A stretch of DNA of 64,000 nucleotides, from positions 98,945,728-99,009,727 of the forward strand of contig OY757011.1 in the NCBI GenBank assembly GCA_963580285.1, given 5' to 3'. The notes beneath the pieces were generated by a model. The model saw only the letters and a program-made list of their open reading frames with translations. It searched no databases and was not told the origin of the DNA. The number at the start of each line of letters is the position of its first letter. Positions within the stretch are counted from its first letter, which is position 1. A program made the translations under genes and the position numbers. Source of the stretch: Lucinisca nassula. Its lineage: Eukaryota > Mollusca > Bivalvia > Lucinida > Lucinidae. Of the stretch, positions 49,367 to 59,832 are shown one piece after another.

Positions 49367-49829
49367 CATAGTAGCTAAAACATGTCGGATATTGATTCGT
49401 ATATCAGACCATTTTGCAGATATGGGTTTTTGTATGGAGTTTCCTTTCCTATAAATAATTTTTTGGTTTCCTAGTCTTTATAGAATCCCAATGTTATGCA
49501 TAAAATTATATTTAGTAGAATTAGGCTAAGTTAAATGTAGATCAAGGTTATTTCAAAATGAAACGCGAGTAAGGGAAAGAAAACTGGCCTTATAAAAGAA
49601 ACTTAATATAATATTAACAGTTAAATGTGTTTTTGATATGGACTTGTATTGCATGTAGTAACGAGACGCCGACACACCCACACTACACCTACGTTTAATA
49701 ATGCTATTCATCCCGATATTCATGCTGGGCGGTTTTTATAAATATTTGTGATAATTTCTAACATATATTTATGGGCACTAATAAGGACCGCCTCGCTGAG
49801 CATAAATCAGAAAATGGAATGTCCCAGCA
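49367..49829. other. no gene recognised
   Basis: AT-rich; a possible A-type fragment (GGGCACTAATAAGGACCGCC) at about 49774. Nothing else. Confidence 0.4.
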
Positions 49830-50463
49830 CATTACTAAACACGCCTATACAAATAAATTGTAACGTTTATCGCCGAAAAAATGAACATTTTAAGATTAAA
49901 AAAAATGTGAAAATTTCTTATTTCTGCTCAAAATACAGTTTGTTGGTACTCGTTAGAACCGCCTCAACGAGGCGGTTCTAACGAGTACACACAATCTATA
50001 TTTTTGAGCAGAAGTTCCCACAATCTATATTTTTGAGCAGAAATAAGAAAAATAAGGTGTTGAGGCGCTTCTTACGAGTACCAACTATCTATATTTAGAG
50101 CAGAAATAAGAAAAATAAGGTTTATCCCCGTAAACCCCAGTTTTACTATATAAAAGTGGGGTTGAAGGGGATCAACATTATATAGTCGTGTTTTTGTGGT
50201 GAAAAGTGGCGTTTACAAGTCTAATCGTTTTACTTCATAACGCGATGATGAACTACTAGAATTTGCATTGTTCGATTGATCAATGGATTGATGGATCGAT
50301 TGTATGACTGATTGATAGACAATGGTTGAGTGCTATGTGTTTCATTTTCATTTCTTTCTTTCTATATCTCTTTCTTTCTTCTTTTTTTCTTTCTTTCTCG
50401 AAAGGTCATCACGTAAATGACAGACAAGGGTGCAGAGGTATCTGAACACCGAACCAGCTTCTT

Positions 50464-50494
50464 TTATTATTATTATTATTATCATTATTATTAC

Positions 50495-50523
<29 letters not shown>
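50464..50523. repeat. (TTA)n microsatellite
   Basis: ATTATTATTATTATCATTAT and on; the matching tract in unit 2 is at 52062-52121. Confidence 0.9.
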
Positions 50524-50525
<2 letters not shown>

Positions 50526-50617
50526 TGACAGCTCACCTGTTACATGTGCACAAAAAGGCAGGTTGATGATACCTGAAGGAGGTCATATATTTTATTTCCT
50601 TAGTGAACAGGCTATAC

Positions 50618-50902
50618 CATCACGAAAACAGGCCTATACAATGTTGACCCCCCCCCCTTGAACCCCACATTTATATAGTAAAACTGGGGTTTACAGGGGT
50701 AAACCTTATTTTTCTTATTTCTGCTCTATAATATAGATTGTGGGTACTGTTTATACCAGCCTCGATGAGGCGGCTCTAGCGAGTACACACGATCTATATT
50801 TCGAGCAGCAATAAGAAAAATATCACAATGGTTCCTCTTAAAACGTTAGGTTTTACGACGGTAAAGGTTACAATGCATGTGTATATGCGTGTTTTCGAGA
50901 TG
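50618..50902 (+). mobile_element. A1 MITE in duplication unit 1
   Basis: CATCACGAAAACAGGCCTATA to GTATATGCGTGTTTTCGAGATG; its copy in unit 2 is 52217-52500. Confidence 0.82.
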
Positions 50903-50966
50903 CATACCCGCTTGGGGGTAGTTGGGTGAAGAAAAGGTGACGTTATCTTGCGTCACTGTGACGTCC

Positions 50967-51223
50967 AACTGATATTGGCTATCAGTTGGGCAAGACATGC
51001 GGTCCTTGCAGCAGGTAAGGGTACAGGGGGATTGGGGTGTTTTTTTTCTTGCGTTTCTATACTTCCGTTCATTTTCCTCTTTCTCAACTATCCCTCACTT
51101 TCATCTCCTCTATTTATTATATCCTCTATCTCTTTTCTCCCTTTCTCTGGGAGATGACACAAAATCACCCACAAGGGCTGACGTGAAGTTTAACCCAAAA
51201 CAATAAATAAATAAATTTATTAA

Positions 51224-51266
<43 letters not shown>

Positions 51267-51270
51267 ATAG
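50967..51270 (+). mobile_element. SINE-7 with (AAAT)n tail
   Basis: CCAACTGATATTGGCTATCA, GACATGCGGTCCTTGCAGCA, a T/C-rich middle, GACGTGAAGTTTAACCCAAAAC and a long AAATAAATAAAT tail. Other copies at 19553 and 52560. No clear tRNA head is seen. Confidence 0.6.
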
Positions 51271-52092
51271 CTATCACAATGATGTCGATACGGCAACTTT
51301 TTTTGTTGAGAAATAAAATCATGTATTAAAGTTAGCGAATGTTAGGCAAACCGCGAATCCCAAGCCAAGTTCACACACTCCATATATTACTGCACTATTG
51401 TGACAAAATCGGTAAGAGCGCTGACGTTTCATTACGAAAAACACGCCTATACAAATGCATTGTAAAATTTTCCGCCGAAAACGAAAATTTCAAGATGAAA
51501 AATTGTTATATTTTTCTAATTTATGCTCAAAATACAGATTGTTGGTACTCGTTAGAACCGCCTCAACGAGGCGGTTCTAACGAGTACTCACAATCTATAT
51601 TTTTGAGCAGAAGTTCCCACAATCTATATTTTTGAGCAGAAATAAGAAAAATAAGGTGTTGAGGCGCTTCTTACGAGTACCAACAATCTATATTTAGAGC
51701 AGAAATAAGAAAAATAAGGTTTATCCCCGTAAACCCCAGTTTTACTATATAAAAGTGGGGTTGAAGGGGGTCAACATTATATAGTCGTGTTTTTGTGGTG
51801 AAAAGTGGCGTTTACAAGTCTAATCGTTATACTTCATAACGCGATGATGAACTACTAGAATTTGCATTGTTCGATTGATCGATGGATTGATGGATCGATT
51901 ATATGACTGATTGAAAGACAATGGTTGAGTGCTATGAGTTTCATTTTCATTTCTTTCTTTCTCTCTCTCTTTCTTTCTTTTTTTTTCTTTCTTTCTCGAA
52001 AGGTCATCACGTGAATGACAGACAAGGGTGCAGAGGTATCTGAACACCGAACCAGCTTCTTTTATTATTATTATTATTATCATTATTATTAC

Positions 52093-52123
<31 letters not shown>

Positions 52124-52216
52124 TGACAGCTCACCTGTTACATGTGCACAAAAAGGCAGGTTGATGATACCTGAAGGAGGTCATATATTTTATTTCCTCA
52201 GTGAACAGGCTAAACC

Positions 52217-52500
52217 ATCACGAAAACAGGCCTATACAATGTTGACCCCCCCCTTGAACCCCACATTTATATAGTAAAACTGGGGTTTACAGGGGTAAAC
52301 CTTCGTTTTCTTATTTCTGCTCTAAAATATAGATTGTGGGTACGCGTTATACCCGCCTCGATGAGGCGGTTCAAGCGAGTACCCAAGTTCTATATTTTGA
52401 GCAGAAATAAGAAAAATATCACAAGTTTTCCTCTTAAAATGTTAGGTTTTTCGACGGTAAAGTTACAATGCATTCGTATTGGCGTGTTTTCGAGATGCAT
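52217..52500 (+). mobile_element. A1 MITE in duplication unit 2
   Basis: CATCACGAAAACAGGCCTATA to GTATTGGCGTGTTTTCGAGATG. Confidence 0.82.
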
Positions 52501-52880
52501 ACCCAGCCTGGTGGGTAGTTGAGTGAGGAAAAGGTGACGTTATCTTCCGTCACTGTGGCGTCCAACTGATATTGCCTAACAGTTTGGCAAGGCATGCGGT
52601 CCTTGCAGCAGGTAAGGGTACAGGGGGATTGGGATATTGTTATTTCTTGCGTTACTACACTTCCGTTCATTTTCCTCTTTCTCAACTATCCTTCACATTC
52701 ATCTCGTCTATTTACTATCCCTTCTATCTCTTTTCTCCCTTTCTCTGTGAGACGACACATAATGACCCACAAGGGTTGACGTGAAGTTAAACCCAAAACA
52801 ATAAATAAATGAATAAATAACCCAGCTATCACAATGATGTCGATACAGCAACTATTTTTGTTGAGAAATAACATCATATA

Positions 52881-53085
52881 CAGTAAAATTCCTATATTAA
52901 GACCACCTTTGGGACTGTTCAAAAGTGGTCTTAAAGACCACTTTTGAACAGTCCCAAGGGTGGTACCTGACCAGAGGACATTGTAGGCAGTAAACACGAA
53001 GAAAAGTTAAGTGCACCCTTCAAAATAAGCTTTTAAAAGCAGAATTAGTCCTAATTTTAGGTGGTCTTAATAGCGAATTTCACTG
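52881..53085. mobile_element. C MITE, present only in unit 2
   Basis: TA at 52879-52880 and 53086-53087; CAGTAAAATTCCTATATTAA and, inverted, CAGTGAAATTCGCTATTAAG. Unit 1 has no C element here. Confidence 0.9.
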
Positions 53086-53105
53086 TATTTTACTGCACTA
53101 TTGTA

Positions 53106-53202
53106 CAGACTTTCGGATGAGTCTTTAAACCGAGGTCCCGTCTCCGTATGACCTTAGCTGTTGGTGGGACGTAAAACTAAAACTCACTCACTCACTCACT
53201 GC
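53106..53202 (+). mobile_element. SINE-1, 5'-truncated, with 13-bp TSD and empty site
   Basis: CAGACTTTCGGATGAGTCTT to ACTCACTCACTC, flanked by ACTGCACTATTGT on both sides. Unit 1 at about 51388 has a single ACTGCACTATTGT and no SINE. Confidence 0.85.
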
Positions 53203-53219
53203 ACTATTGTGACATAATG

Positions 53220-53605
53220 CGTAAGAGCGCTGACTTTTCATTATGAAAACACGCCTATACAAATACATTGTAATTTTTTCCGCTGAAAACGAAACTTTTA
53301 AGATGAAAAATTGTGTTATTTTTGTTATTTCTGCTCAAAATATAGATTGTATGTACTCGTTAGAACCGCCTCACCGAGGCGGTTCTAACGAGTACCCACT
53401 GGGTTTTAGAGCAGAAATATGTAAAATAAGGTATACCCCTGTAAACCCCAGTTTTACTATATGAAATTGGGGTTCAAGCGGGTCAGAATTATATAGGCTT
53501 GTTTTCGTTATGTTAATTATTACATTGTAGGTCTCTCACTGCTATGGTCGGGCCACATGTGAGGCGCCAAGTTTTGCAATGGAAGGTCATATAAGGGTGA
53601 AAGAT
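53220..53605 (+). mobile_element. SINE-5 fragment interrupted by A1 (53232-53512)
   Basis: GCGTAAGAGCGCTGACTTTT, A1 from CATTATGAAAACACGCCTATA to GGCTTGTTTTCGTTATG, then TGTAGGTCTCTCACTGCTAT..GAGGCGCCAAGTTTTGC. Confidence 0.78.
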
Positions 53606-53650
53606 GGGTATATGTTGTTCCTCACTGTTGAATCAACGCACTATTCATAC

Positions 53651-53934
53651 TATCACCAAAACACGCCTATATAATTTTGACCCCCTTGAATTCCACTTTT
53701 ATATAGTAAAACTGGAGTTTACAGGGGTAAACCTTATTTTTCTAATTTCTGCTCTAAAATAGAGATTGCGGGTACTCGTTAGAACCGCCTCGATGAGGCG
53801 GTTCTTACGTGTACCCACAATCTATATTTTGAGCAGAAAAAAGAAAAATAACACAATTTTTCATCTTAAAGTTTTCGTGTGTTTTTTCGGCGGTAAAATT
53901 TACAATGTTTTTGTATAGGCGTGTTTTCGTAATG
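53651..53934 (+). mobile_element. A1 MITE
   Basis: TATCACCAAAACACGCCTATA to TATAGGCGTGTTTTCGTAATG; full hairpin with one A mismatch. Confidence 0.85.
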
Positions 53935-53939
53935 CTTTC

Positions 53940-54262
53940 TTTCTGTGTTTTTATAAATCAATAAAAAATAATAATAATAAAATAAATAAATAAATGTGTG
54001 TGGCCGCTGGTAGGGCTAAATATGCTTCTGAGTTTCCCTTCCTTCTTTCCAAACTCTTCAGTGGAGATTTTAGCAAGTTTCGAGGCAAGAAAACTCTGCG
54101 CTGAAGAAGGATCAATGCCTACCAATGGATCTCAGAGGATGAAGTCAACATCGCCACAATTAAAAAAAAAAACAAAAAAAAAAAAAACATTTCCACCTGT
54201 TATCTTTTCATCCAAAATGTGGCAAATGCTAAAGAACTAATAAACATAGCGAAATCAACTAT
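53940..54262. other. no gene recognised
   Basis: AAATAATAATAATAAAATAAAT run, then a short open frame (SSVEILASFEARKLCAEEGS) that ends in a poly-A stretch at 54163-54186. No family likeness or exon structure. Confidence 0.4.
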
Positions 54263-54265
54263 TAC

Positions 54266-54453
54266 TGTAAAACCACATAAAATTAAGACTAAATCTCCTT
54301 TTAAAAGGCTTGTCGCGAAGGTTTCAGTTATTCTTTATGTTCACTATACCTAGTTTCTCCTGCCTACACACCATCTTTGGGACTGTTCAAAAGTGGTCTT
54401 AAAGACCACTTTTGAACAGTTCCAAAGGCGGTTTTAATATAGGAATTTCACTG
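54266..54453. mobile_element. C MITE, left end degraded
   Basis: CTGTAAAACCACATAAAATT to TTTTAATATAGGAATTTCACTG; hairpin GTTCAAAAGTGGTCTTAAAG. Confidence 0.82.
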
Positions 54454-54482
54454 TAACCAGAAAATCGGAAGCAACGTCTACG

Positions 54483-54575
54483 TTTAAAGTAAAGAATTTG
54501 CTCCTCGGGAGAATTTTTTTTTTTTAAGAGCTGACCCCTCTTGGCATGATAGAGTTACCTCCCCTAAAGGATTTT
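54483..54575. mobile_element. J repeat fragment
   Basis: AAAGAATTTGCTCCTCGGGAG.., GAGCTGACCCCTCTTGGCAT, GAGTTACCTCCCCTAAAGG. From 54576 to 54830 nothing is recognised; the + strand frame 54546-54884 has no family likeness. Confidence 0.6.
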
Positions 54576-54887
54576 TCCCATAACTCCAGATATCAAAACT
54601 GTGTTGAAAACACCAGCAATTTTCACGAGAGCGAAGCATGTTACAAACAGCTATTCAATTACAGTACATCGCCAAATTCAAAGAAAATTGAAAAGAAAAT
54701 TTACTTTTTTTCGATGATTACCAAAAATATTTTATCTCGCGTGTTGAAAACATCAGAGTTTTCACCCGTGCAATGCACTCGTGAAAGTTCTTATGTTTTC
54801 AACACACTCCATAAAGTGCGAATGCCAACTGAGCGCAGGAGAATACTGAACTTGTACAAAAACAAATTGAGAATTCCTACATAGCGT

Positions 54888-55187
54888 CCGGCCCCCGCCC
54901 ATAGGGACTTGAAGAAATATATGGGCTGCATGATGCTTCCACGCAGAGCTGAATCCGGCCCGCATACTAGTTCTGGTAAACCGCTTAGAGGATCTAAGCC
55001 TCTCAAGGAACCGCGGTGCGAGGCGGACTGCCCATGCTAATAAACCATATTGGTTTCATTGGGCGATAGGGCTTGAGATGTCATTTCATCTCAATGTCGG
55101 GTCCCACAAAATTGGAAGCAACGTCTCCAAAATTACCTTTACAGTGTTGACGGGGACGTTAAACCTCAAATCAACCAACCAACCAAC
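54888..55187 (+). mobile_element. SINE-3 with 12-bp TSD
   Basis: Clean full copy: CCGGCCCCCGCCCATAGGGA to CCTCAAATCAACCAACCAACCAA. CCTACATAGCGT precedes it (54876-54887) and follows it (55188-55199). A real target duplication with an A/C-rich simple tail shows SINE-3 is a retroposon rather than a MITE. Internal GGTGCGAGGCGGA is B-box-like; no cloverleaf can be drawn with confidence. Confidence 0.88.
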
Positions 55188-55202
55188 CCTACATAGCGTA
55201 CG

Positions 55203-55367
55203 GGTGAGTGAGTGAGTTTTAGTTTTACGTCCCACCAACAGCTAAGGTCATACGGAGACGGGACCTCGGTTTAAAGACTCATCCGAAAGTCTGGAGAAGC
55301 CCGGGATCGATCCTGCGATCCCTGGTTTACAAGGCGAGTAGCGTAACCACTGCACCGCGGAGGCTTC
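55203..55367 (-). mobile_element. SINE-1, full length, with 13-bp TSD
   Basis: TACATAGCGTACG at 55190-55202 and 55368-55380. On the - strand GCCTCCGCGGTGCAGTGGTT..GGATCGATCCCGGGC is a tRNA-Thr(TGT)-like head; then GGTCCCGTCTCCGTATGACC and ACTCACTCACTCAC tail. Inserted into the target duplication left by the neighbouring SINE-3. Confidence 0.9.
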
Positions 55368-55721
55368 TACATAGCGTACGACATTTCTCAAATTGTACAA
55401 AAAAAGTGAGGATTCCAATCTAGCGCAGGACAATACTGAAATCGTACAAAGTCAAATTGTTCCTTCCTAGCGCAGAACAATTCTATACAATGTAATTGCA
55501 CAAAAACTTAGTAAAAATTTCTACTTAGCACAGGACAATTCTGAAATTGTACAACAGCAACTAGATAATTCCTACTTCTGAAATTGTACAAAACAAATGA
55601 TAATTTCTACTTAGCGCATGACAATTCTTATTTCCACTTTGCACAGAACATGCATGTGTGTTAGAGAAAATCTGTTTGGAGTTCTACTGAAAATATGCCA
55701 TGGAGATTCTATGTTCACTCG

Positions 55722-56000
55722 CCCGTACGACATAGTGCATTTTCACATCTCCAAAATGGCTATTTTTTTATGAAAATCCACCATATTTTTCTTATAAAGG
55801 CCCAAAACATAGGATGTGGGTGCTCTAACGAGTACCCACAACCTACGTCTACATGTAGATGAAGCGGTTCTAACGAGTACCCAAAACCTATGTCTTGGAG
55901 TAAAAATAAGAACAATAATGAATACCCCCGTAAATCCCAGTTTTCTCTATATAAAGTGGGTTTTAGGGGGCCTTCATTTCACGGACTTGTTCACGTGATG
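55722..56000 (-). mobile_element. A2 MITE
   Basis: CCCGTACGACATAGTGCATT to TTTCACGGACTTGTTCACGTGATG; part of the hairpin is deleted and rearranged. Confidence 0.78.
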
Positions 56001-56064
56001 ATATAGATTCTTTCACCTAACAGTATTGGCCAGGTCCATTTCAAATTTAACGTGTGTCTGATTG

Positions 56065-56106
<42 letters not shown>

Positions 56107-56107
56107 G
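56065..56107. repeat. (ATT)n microsatellite
   Basis: About 14 ATT units. Confidence 0.92.
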
Positions 56108-56132
56108 AAATCTTGACAAAACACCCTGCATT

Positions 56133-56433
56133 CATCACATGAACAAGTCCGGGAAATGGACACGCCCTTTACCCCACTTTATATAGTAAAAAAAAACTGG
56201 CGTTTACGGGGCTATTAGTCATTGTTTTTCTTATTTCTGCTTCAGGACATACATGCACATTTGTGGGTTGTGGCTACTCGTTAGAACCGCCTAAATGAGG
56301 CTGTTCTAACGAGCACACACAACCTGTGTTTTCAGAATAAATAAGAAAATATATCATGGATTTTCATCAGAAAAGTAGCCATTTTGGAGATGTGAAAAAA
56401 TGGACTATGCCGCACGGATGGGTTATCGTAATG
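56133..56433 (+). mobile_element. A2 MITE
   Basis: CATCACATGAACAAGTCCGG to CGCACGGATGGGTTATCGTAATG; full core. Confidence 0.84.
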
Positions 56434-56511
56434 GTAAACAAAACATAAAAGACTGATCAGACGCCGCGTTTGCAGGCTCCCTTTAAGGGACACTAAACAA
56501 ATACTTTTTAA

Positions 56512-56852
56512 TCCTTATCCCACTGCATAAATTATTTAAGCCACTCCAAATGCTGATTATAAACCAATCAAATTACTTGATATAATTTATATTAACTGCA
56601 TGACAATGTATATCCCAGCAGGCACACGTCGCTATGGCAACATCAAAACAACGTCGGTGCAACGTCACGACGTTGAAAGGACGTTGCACAGACGTTCATG
56701 TGACGTTGCATAAATGTCATGACGTTGCAACGACGTTGATGTGACGTCAAAATTACGTCATGTGCCTGCAGGGCAGATCCTGATTAGAATCTATCTGATC
56801 TGGATCTACATTGTTTGCAAGGTAGAGGTTGTCGCTATCAGCAGGATAAGGG
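56512..56852 (-). mobile_element. pB2 MITE interrupted by an E MITE
   Basis: TTAA at 56508-56511 and 56853-56856; on the - strand CCCTTATCCTGCTGATAGCG, CAATGTAGATCCAGATCAG.., ATCAAGTAATTTGATTGGTT, matching copy 29211 in order. Confidence 0.75.
56614..56773. mobile_element. E MITE nested in pB2
   Basis: CCCAGCAGGCACACGTCGCT and, inverted, CCCTGCAGGCACATGACGTA; inside rich in ACGTTG palindromes and a TGACGTCA site. Confidence 0.78.
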
Positions 56853-56856
56853 TTAA

Positions 56857-57442
56857 GATTTTTGAACGACGCACTAAAAGTCAATTTTTGGGATTTGATA
56901 ATTATTTATAGTATATGTAACTGGAATCCCATACGGATTTTTACAGGGACTGCGGATTGGTATGTTATTGTTGTTATTATCACCTTTGTAAATAAATGTA
57001 AGTTTCCATCCTAAATATTGGTCTTGCATGCTGTCGGGGCTGTTTCTTATCCTAGCTTTCTGTTGCTGTTATTTTTATAATGTCGTGTGGCTTGCCTATA
57101 TTGCGTCTTACGAAAACGACTACCCGCCGTTGTGGCGACTGTTCCTGGGGGCGCATAAACGTGGCGATGGTTGCTCATATGCAAAGATCTGCGTATGTGT
57201 GTGCAAAATGTGCAATGTTTTCTCAAGTGAATACAAACACACATACACCAGTGAAAATTTGAAGTAGGAGCTGATAACTCTAAGATGGCGTCTTTTATAC
57301 CCTTGAACTAGAATTTTTAAGATGACAATTTTCTTTTTTTTTATTATTTCTGGACCAAACACTCGTACGTACATAAATATCTCTTTGTATTTCATATGCA
57401 CATATAATGCACTCGGTGAAATTTTCTCACTATAAGATGCAC
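56857..57442. other. no gene recognised
   Basis: Includes several overlapping short frames on both strands (57028-57267) with no family likeness. No supported exon. Confidence 0.4.
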
Positions 57443-57664
57443 TGTTTTGTACCAGAAACCCAAAACGGGTAATTGGCAAACAGTGCAGGCCCAGATCAGA
57501 CGCCACAGAACGCGGCGTCTGATCAGGGCCTACATTGTTTGCACAACAAAGTTCAGCCATTGTCCTAATAATTTTTGAAGAAAACTCAACCTGACACCCC
57601 TAAATTTTGAAATGGACTGCTGCTATATATATAAGGAGGAAGATTCCATTTGGTACAAAAAGGG
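57443..57664. mobile_element. pB1 MITE copy 4
   Basis: Right TTAA at 57665-57668; left end decayed (GTACCAGAAACCCAAAACGG). Hairpin AGATCAGACGCCACAG..GCGGCGTCTGATC. Nothing is recognised from 57669 to 57969. Confidence 0.8.
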
Positions 57665-57969
57665 TTAATGGAATGGTTAAGGGGAACGGTTACACCTTCG
57701 CTTATAGTATGTAATGAAGGGAGACACTCTCCAAGCTCTTCAAAACGATGCACAATTTGGTGGACTCTGTGAGACAGACGTGAGATCTGTCAGGGAAAAA
57801 CATCAGTCATTTTTTTTTTCAGGACGAACGCCCTACCCTGACCGTTTTCGCCCTCTTTGGAAACAAAACAAGTGCGAAATGTGGGAAGCGGTAAAACTTG
57901 ACTCACGCGCGATTATTTTAACACATTGGCCCATTCAGAATTTTTTTATCAGATATTAACACAGTGTTG

Positions 57970-58260
57970 GTCCCCGCCCATCGGCGCTTGAAGAAATAGA
58001 TGGGCTACATGATGCTTCCACGCAGAGCTGAAACCGACCGCACACGAGTACTGGTAAACAGCTTAGAGAATCAACAAGGCAAAGCAATGCGAGTCAAACG
58101 GTCCACGTTTATAAACCCTTTCGGTTCATCGGGCGACAGGGCTTGAGATGCCATTTCATCTCAGAGCCGGGTAAAAGTCCTACAAAATTGGAAGCAACGT
58201 CTCCAAAATCACCTGTACAGTGTTGACGGGGACGTTAAACCTCAAATTAAACAAAACAAA
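57970..58260 (+). mobile_element. SINE-3, full length
   Basis: GTCCCCGCCCATCGGCGCTT to ACCTCAAATTAAACAAAACAAA. Confidence 0.85.
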
Positions 58261-58834
58261 ACTTGTACGCGTGATCAATAAGTGTTTTTCCTTACTGCGC
58301 CGTAAGATATTAGAGTTTTTTCCCTTGCCTAAAAAGTTAAAGTCCATTTAGTGATTTAGCATTCAACATTCTTCATAGGGTATATCACTTGAGTAGCTGA
58401 TCGTCTAAACAAAAGTCACGATAACAGCTGATTTTTAGCAGGTACCCTCATATCTTTATGGGGTGCGCGTCAGGATTTCTAACCCGTCCGTACATTGTAG
58501 TTTTCTTTGTTTAATTTTATAGATGAAAGAATGAAATATCCTTAAAAATGCTGCCACTTTCTGGAAAATGCTAGCACCTGAAGTTGACTGAAAAATCAGG
58601 AAAAACTGACTTTTTTACCACTTTTTCTCCAAAAATCTTACGAACTTCTTTTTGCAACCTATGTATAATAACACCAATGTGCTTGTGGTGATTTGGGACT
58701 ATTTTGAGATAGGCGGTAGTTTCTACAATTTACAGATTTAGCAAAGATATAGTCTCAAGTAATTACAATGCATATTTTCATGCAATTGCAATTTATCACG
58801 TCATTAGATGATATTATTGATCACGCGTACAAGT
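58261..58834. mobile_element. 574-bp element with perfect 21-bp terminal inverted repeats
   Basis: Begins ACTTGTACGCGTGATCAATA and ends with the exact complement of the first 21 bases. It starts directly at the SINE-3 tail. The inside is AT-rich with no open frame of note. No clear target duplication is seen. Family unknown; single copy in the window. Confidence 0.75.
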
Positions 58835-59084
58835 AACCAACCTGACTGTTAATATATGTTTTGGAGCATGCAGAAGTAAAATAATGTTTACTTATCTCCA
58901 CATACGACAGGGGTTAACAGAAGTATAACCAGGGTAGTAAATTTGAACCACTATCTTTATCAATTACAATCGTCGCTGACATGTGAAGATTACTGGGGGA
59001 AATTTAATTGTTGATAGGTGGCAGGCTATTGCAACATTGAGAAGTCCGTGACAAAACGCGGTGATGAAACCTTTGCATATGCAA
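58835..59084. other. no gene recognised
   Basis: A weak A-type trace (TATATGTTTTGGAGCATGCAGAAGTAAAATAATG) at 58851-58884. Nothing else. Confidence 0.35.
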
Positions 59085-59625
59085 AATAGAAGATAGAAGT
59101 GGAGGCAATGATCAGGAATCGATACAATTAACCCACAGCTCCCATCAGAGACACCAAAGAGAAAGAAACAAAAACATGAAACAATAGACCCTAATGGAAA
59201 CATCAAAAGCGGAAAGACAAAATGACAGTTACTTTCCCACTAAATGGCCAATAGGCTATCCAAAATAAAATGATATAAGCGACACAAACACCCACAGACA
59301 AACCATAACAAAAATAAACCGCGACTGAAGAACCGCATTGGAACGTTCAGCGGAAACGAATTCCACTGGGGGGCTTAAATCGATTTTACGTGGCCACAAT
59401 AATCGCCGCCCTTACTTCCGTCGCGATTAAGACAAATAATTTGTTCAGTCCGCATGAAGGCCTCCTAACTCATTAGTGCAACATCTCCGTGAACACAAAA
59501 TCAAACATCCACAGAGATGAAACAACGGTGAGGACTCGACAGCAAGAAACCACTGAAATGCTGGAGCAAAAGAAAACCAACAGTTAGACTCCGATGGGAC
59601 CGACCAGAGATAGAGAATCAGGTAC
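59085..59625 (-). mobile_element. Y-family repeat, longest copy
   Basis: GTGGAGGCAATGATCAGGAA, CGATACAATTAACCCACAGC, AAACCATAACAAAAATAAAC, GATTTTACGTGGCCAC, TTTGTTCAGTCCGCATGAAG, then GAGGACTCGACAGCAAGAAA and GGACCGACCAGAGATAGAGA. The last blocks recur at 63880-63980 next to another Y copy. Confidence 0.65.
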
Positions 59626-59832
59626 ATAAGCCATTACGCCGGAACCGTCATAGAATCTGAGGCCTGACCCATCGGCGTGCATGTCATCGTAGGTAATTCT
59701 GAAAGCCATAAAGAATACTCTCTTCATATTGTGGGCTGCAGAGTTCAAGCGAGTAAGATGAACAATTGACAGGTCGCCCTTAAGATAAGACTGCAATGCT
59801 GTAAACGATAGAATAGTCACCATTCGGCACAT
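59584..59832 (-). other. unassigned open frame, possible exon
   Basis: An 82-codon - strand frame containing HNMKRVFFMAFRITYDDMHA then DGSGLRFYDGSGVMAYVPD. Upstream is a good acceptor (TACTTATCCTTACAG) but in another phase. The last 13 codons overlap sequence shared with 63900-63990, so part is repeat. I recognise no family. Confidence 0.25.

Larger units (their letters stand above)
49830..51430 (+). repeat. segmental duplication, unit 1 (~1.6 kb)
   Basis: Nearly identical over most of its length to unit 2 (51431-53231). Order: A1 MITE (49830-50201) with extra partial cores, GATTGATCAATGGATTGATG, TTTCTTTC tract, (TTA)n at 50464-50522, A1 MITE (50618-50902), SINE-7 (50967-51270, with an AAAT tail), then TACTGCACTATTGTGACAAAATCGG and a SINE-5 head fragment. 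Confidence 0.88.
51431..53231 (+). repeat. segmental duplication, unit 2 (~1.8 kb)
   Basis: Same order as unit 1 plus two later insertions: a C MITE at 52881-53085 and a truncated SINE-1 at 53106-53202. Start and end junctions sit in the same SINE-5 head / A1 terminus context (GAGCGCTGACGTTTCATTAC and GAGCGCTGACTTTTCATTAT). Confidence 0.88.
54835..55655 (+). repeat. ~50-60-bp minisatellite interrupted by two SINEs
   Basis: Units of the type GAAATTGTACAAAA..ATTCCTACTTAGCGCAGGAC: one or two before 54887, then about six from 55368 to 55655. The gap between is SINE-3 plus SINE-1. Confidence 0.75.

Noticed and set aside
54546..54884. 112-codon forward frame
   Set aside because: No start context, splice sites or family likeness, and its 3' part is the minisatellite and SINE target.
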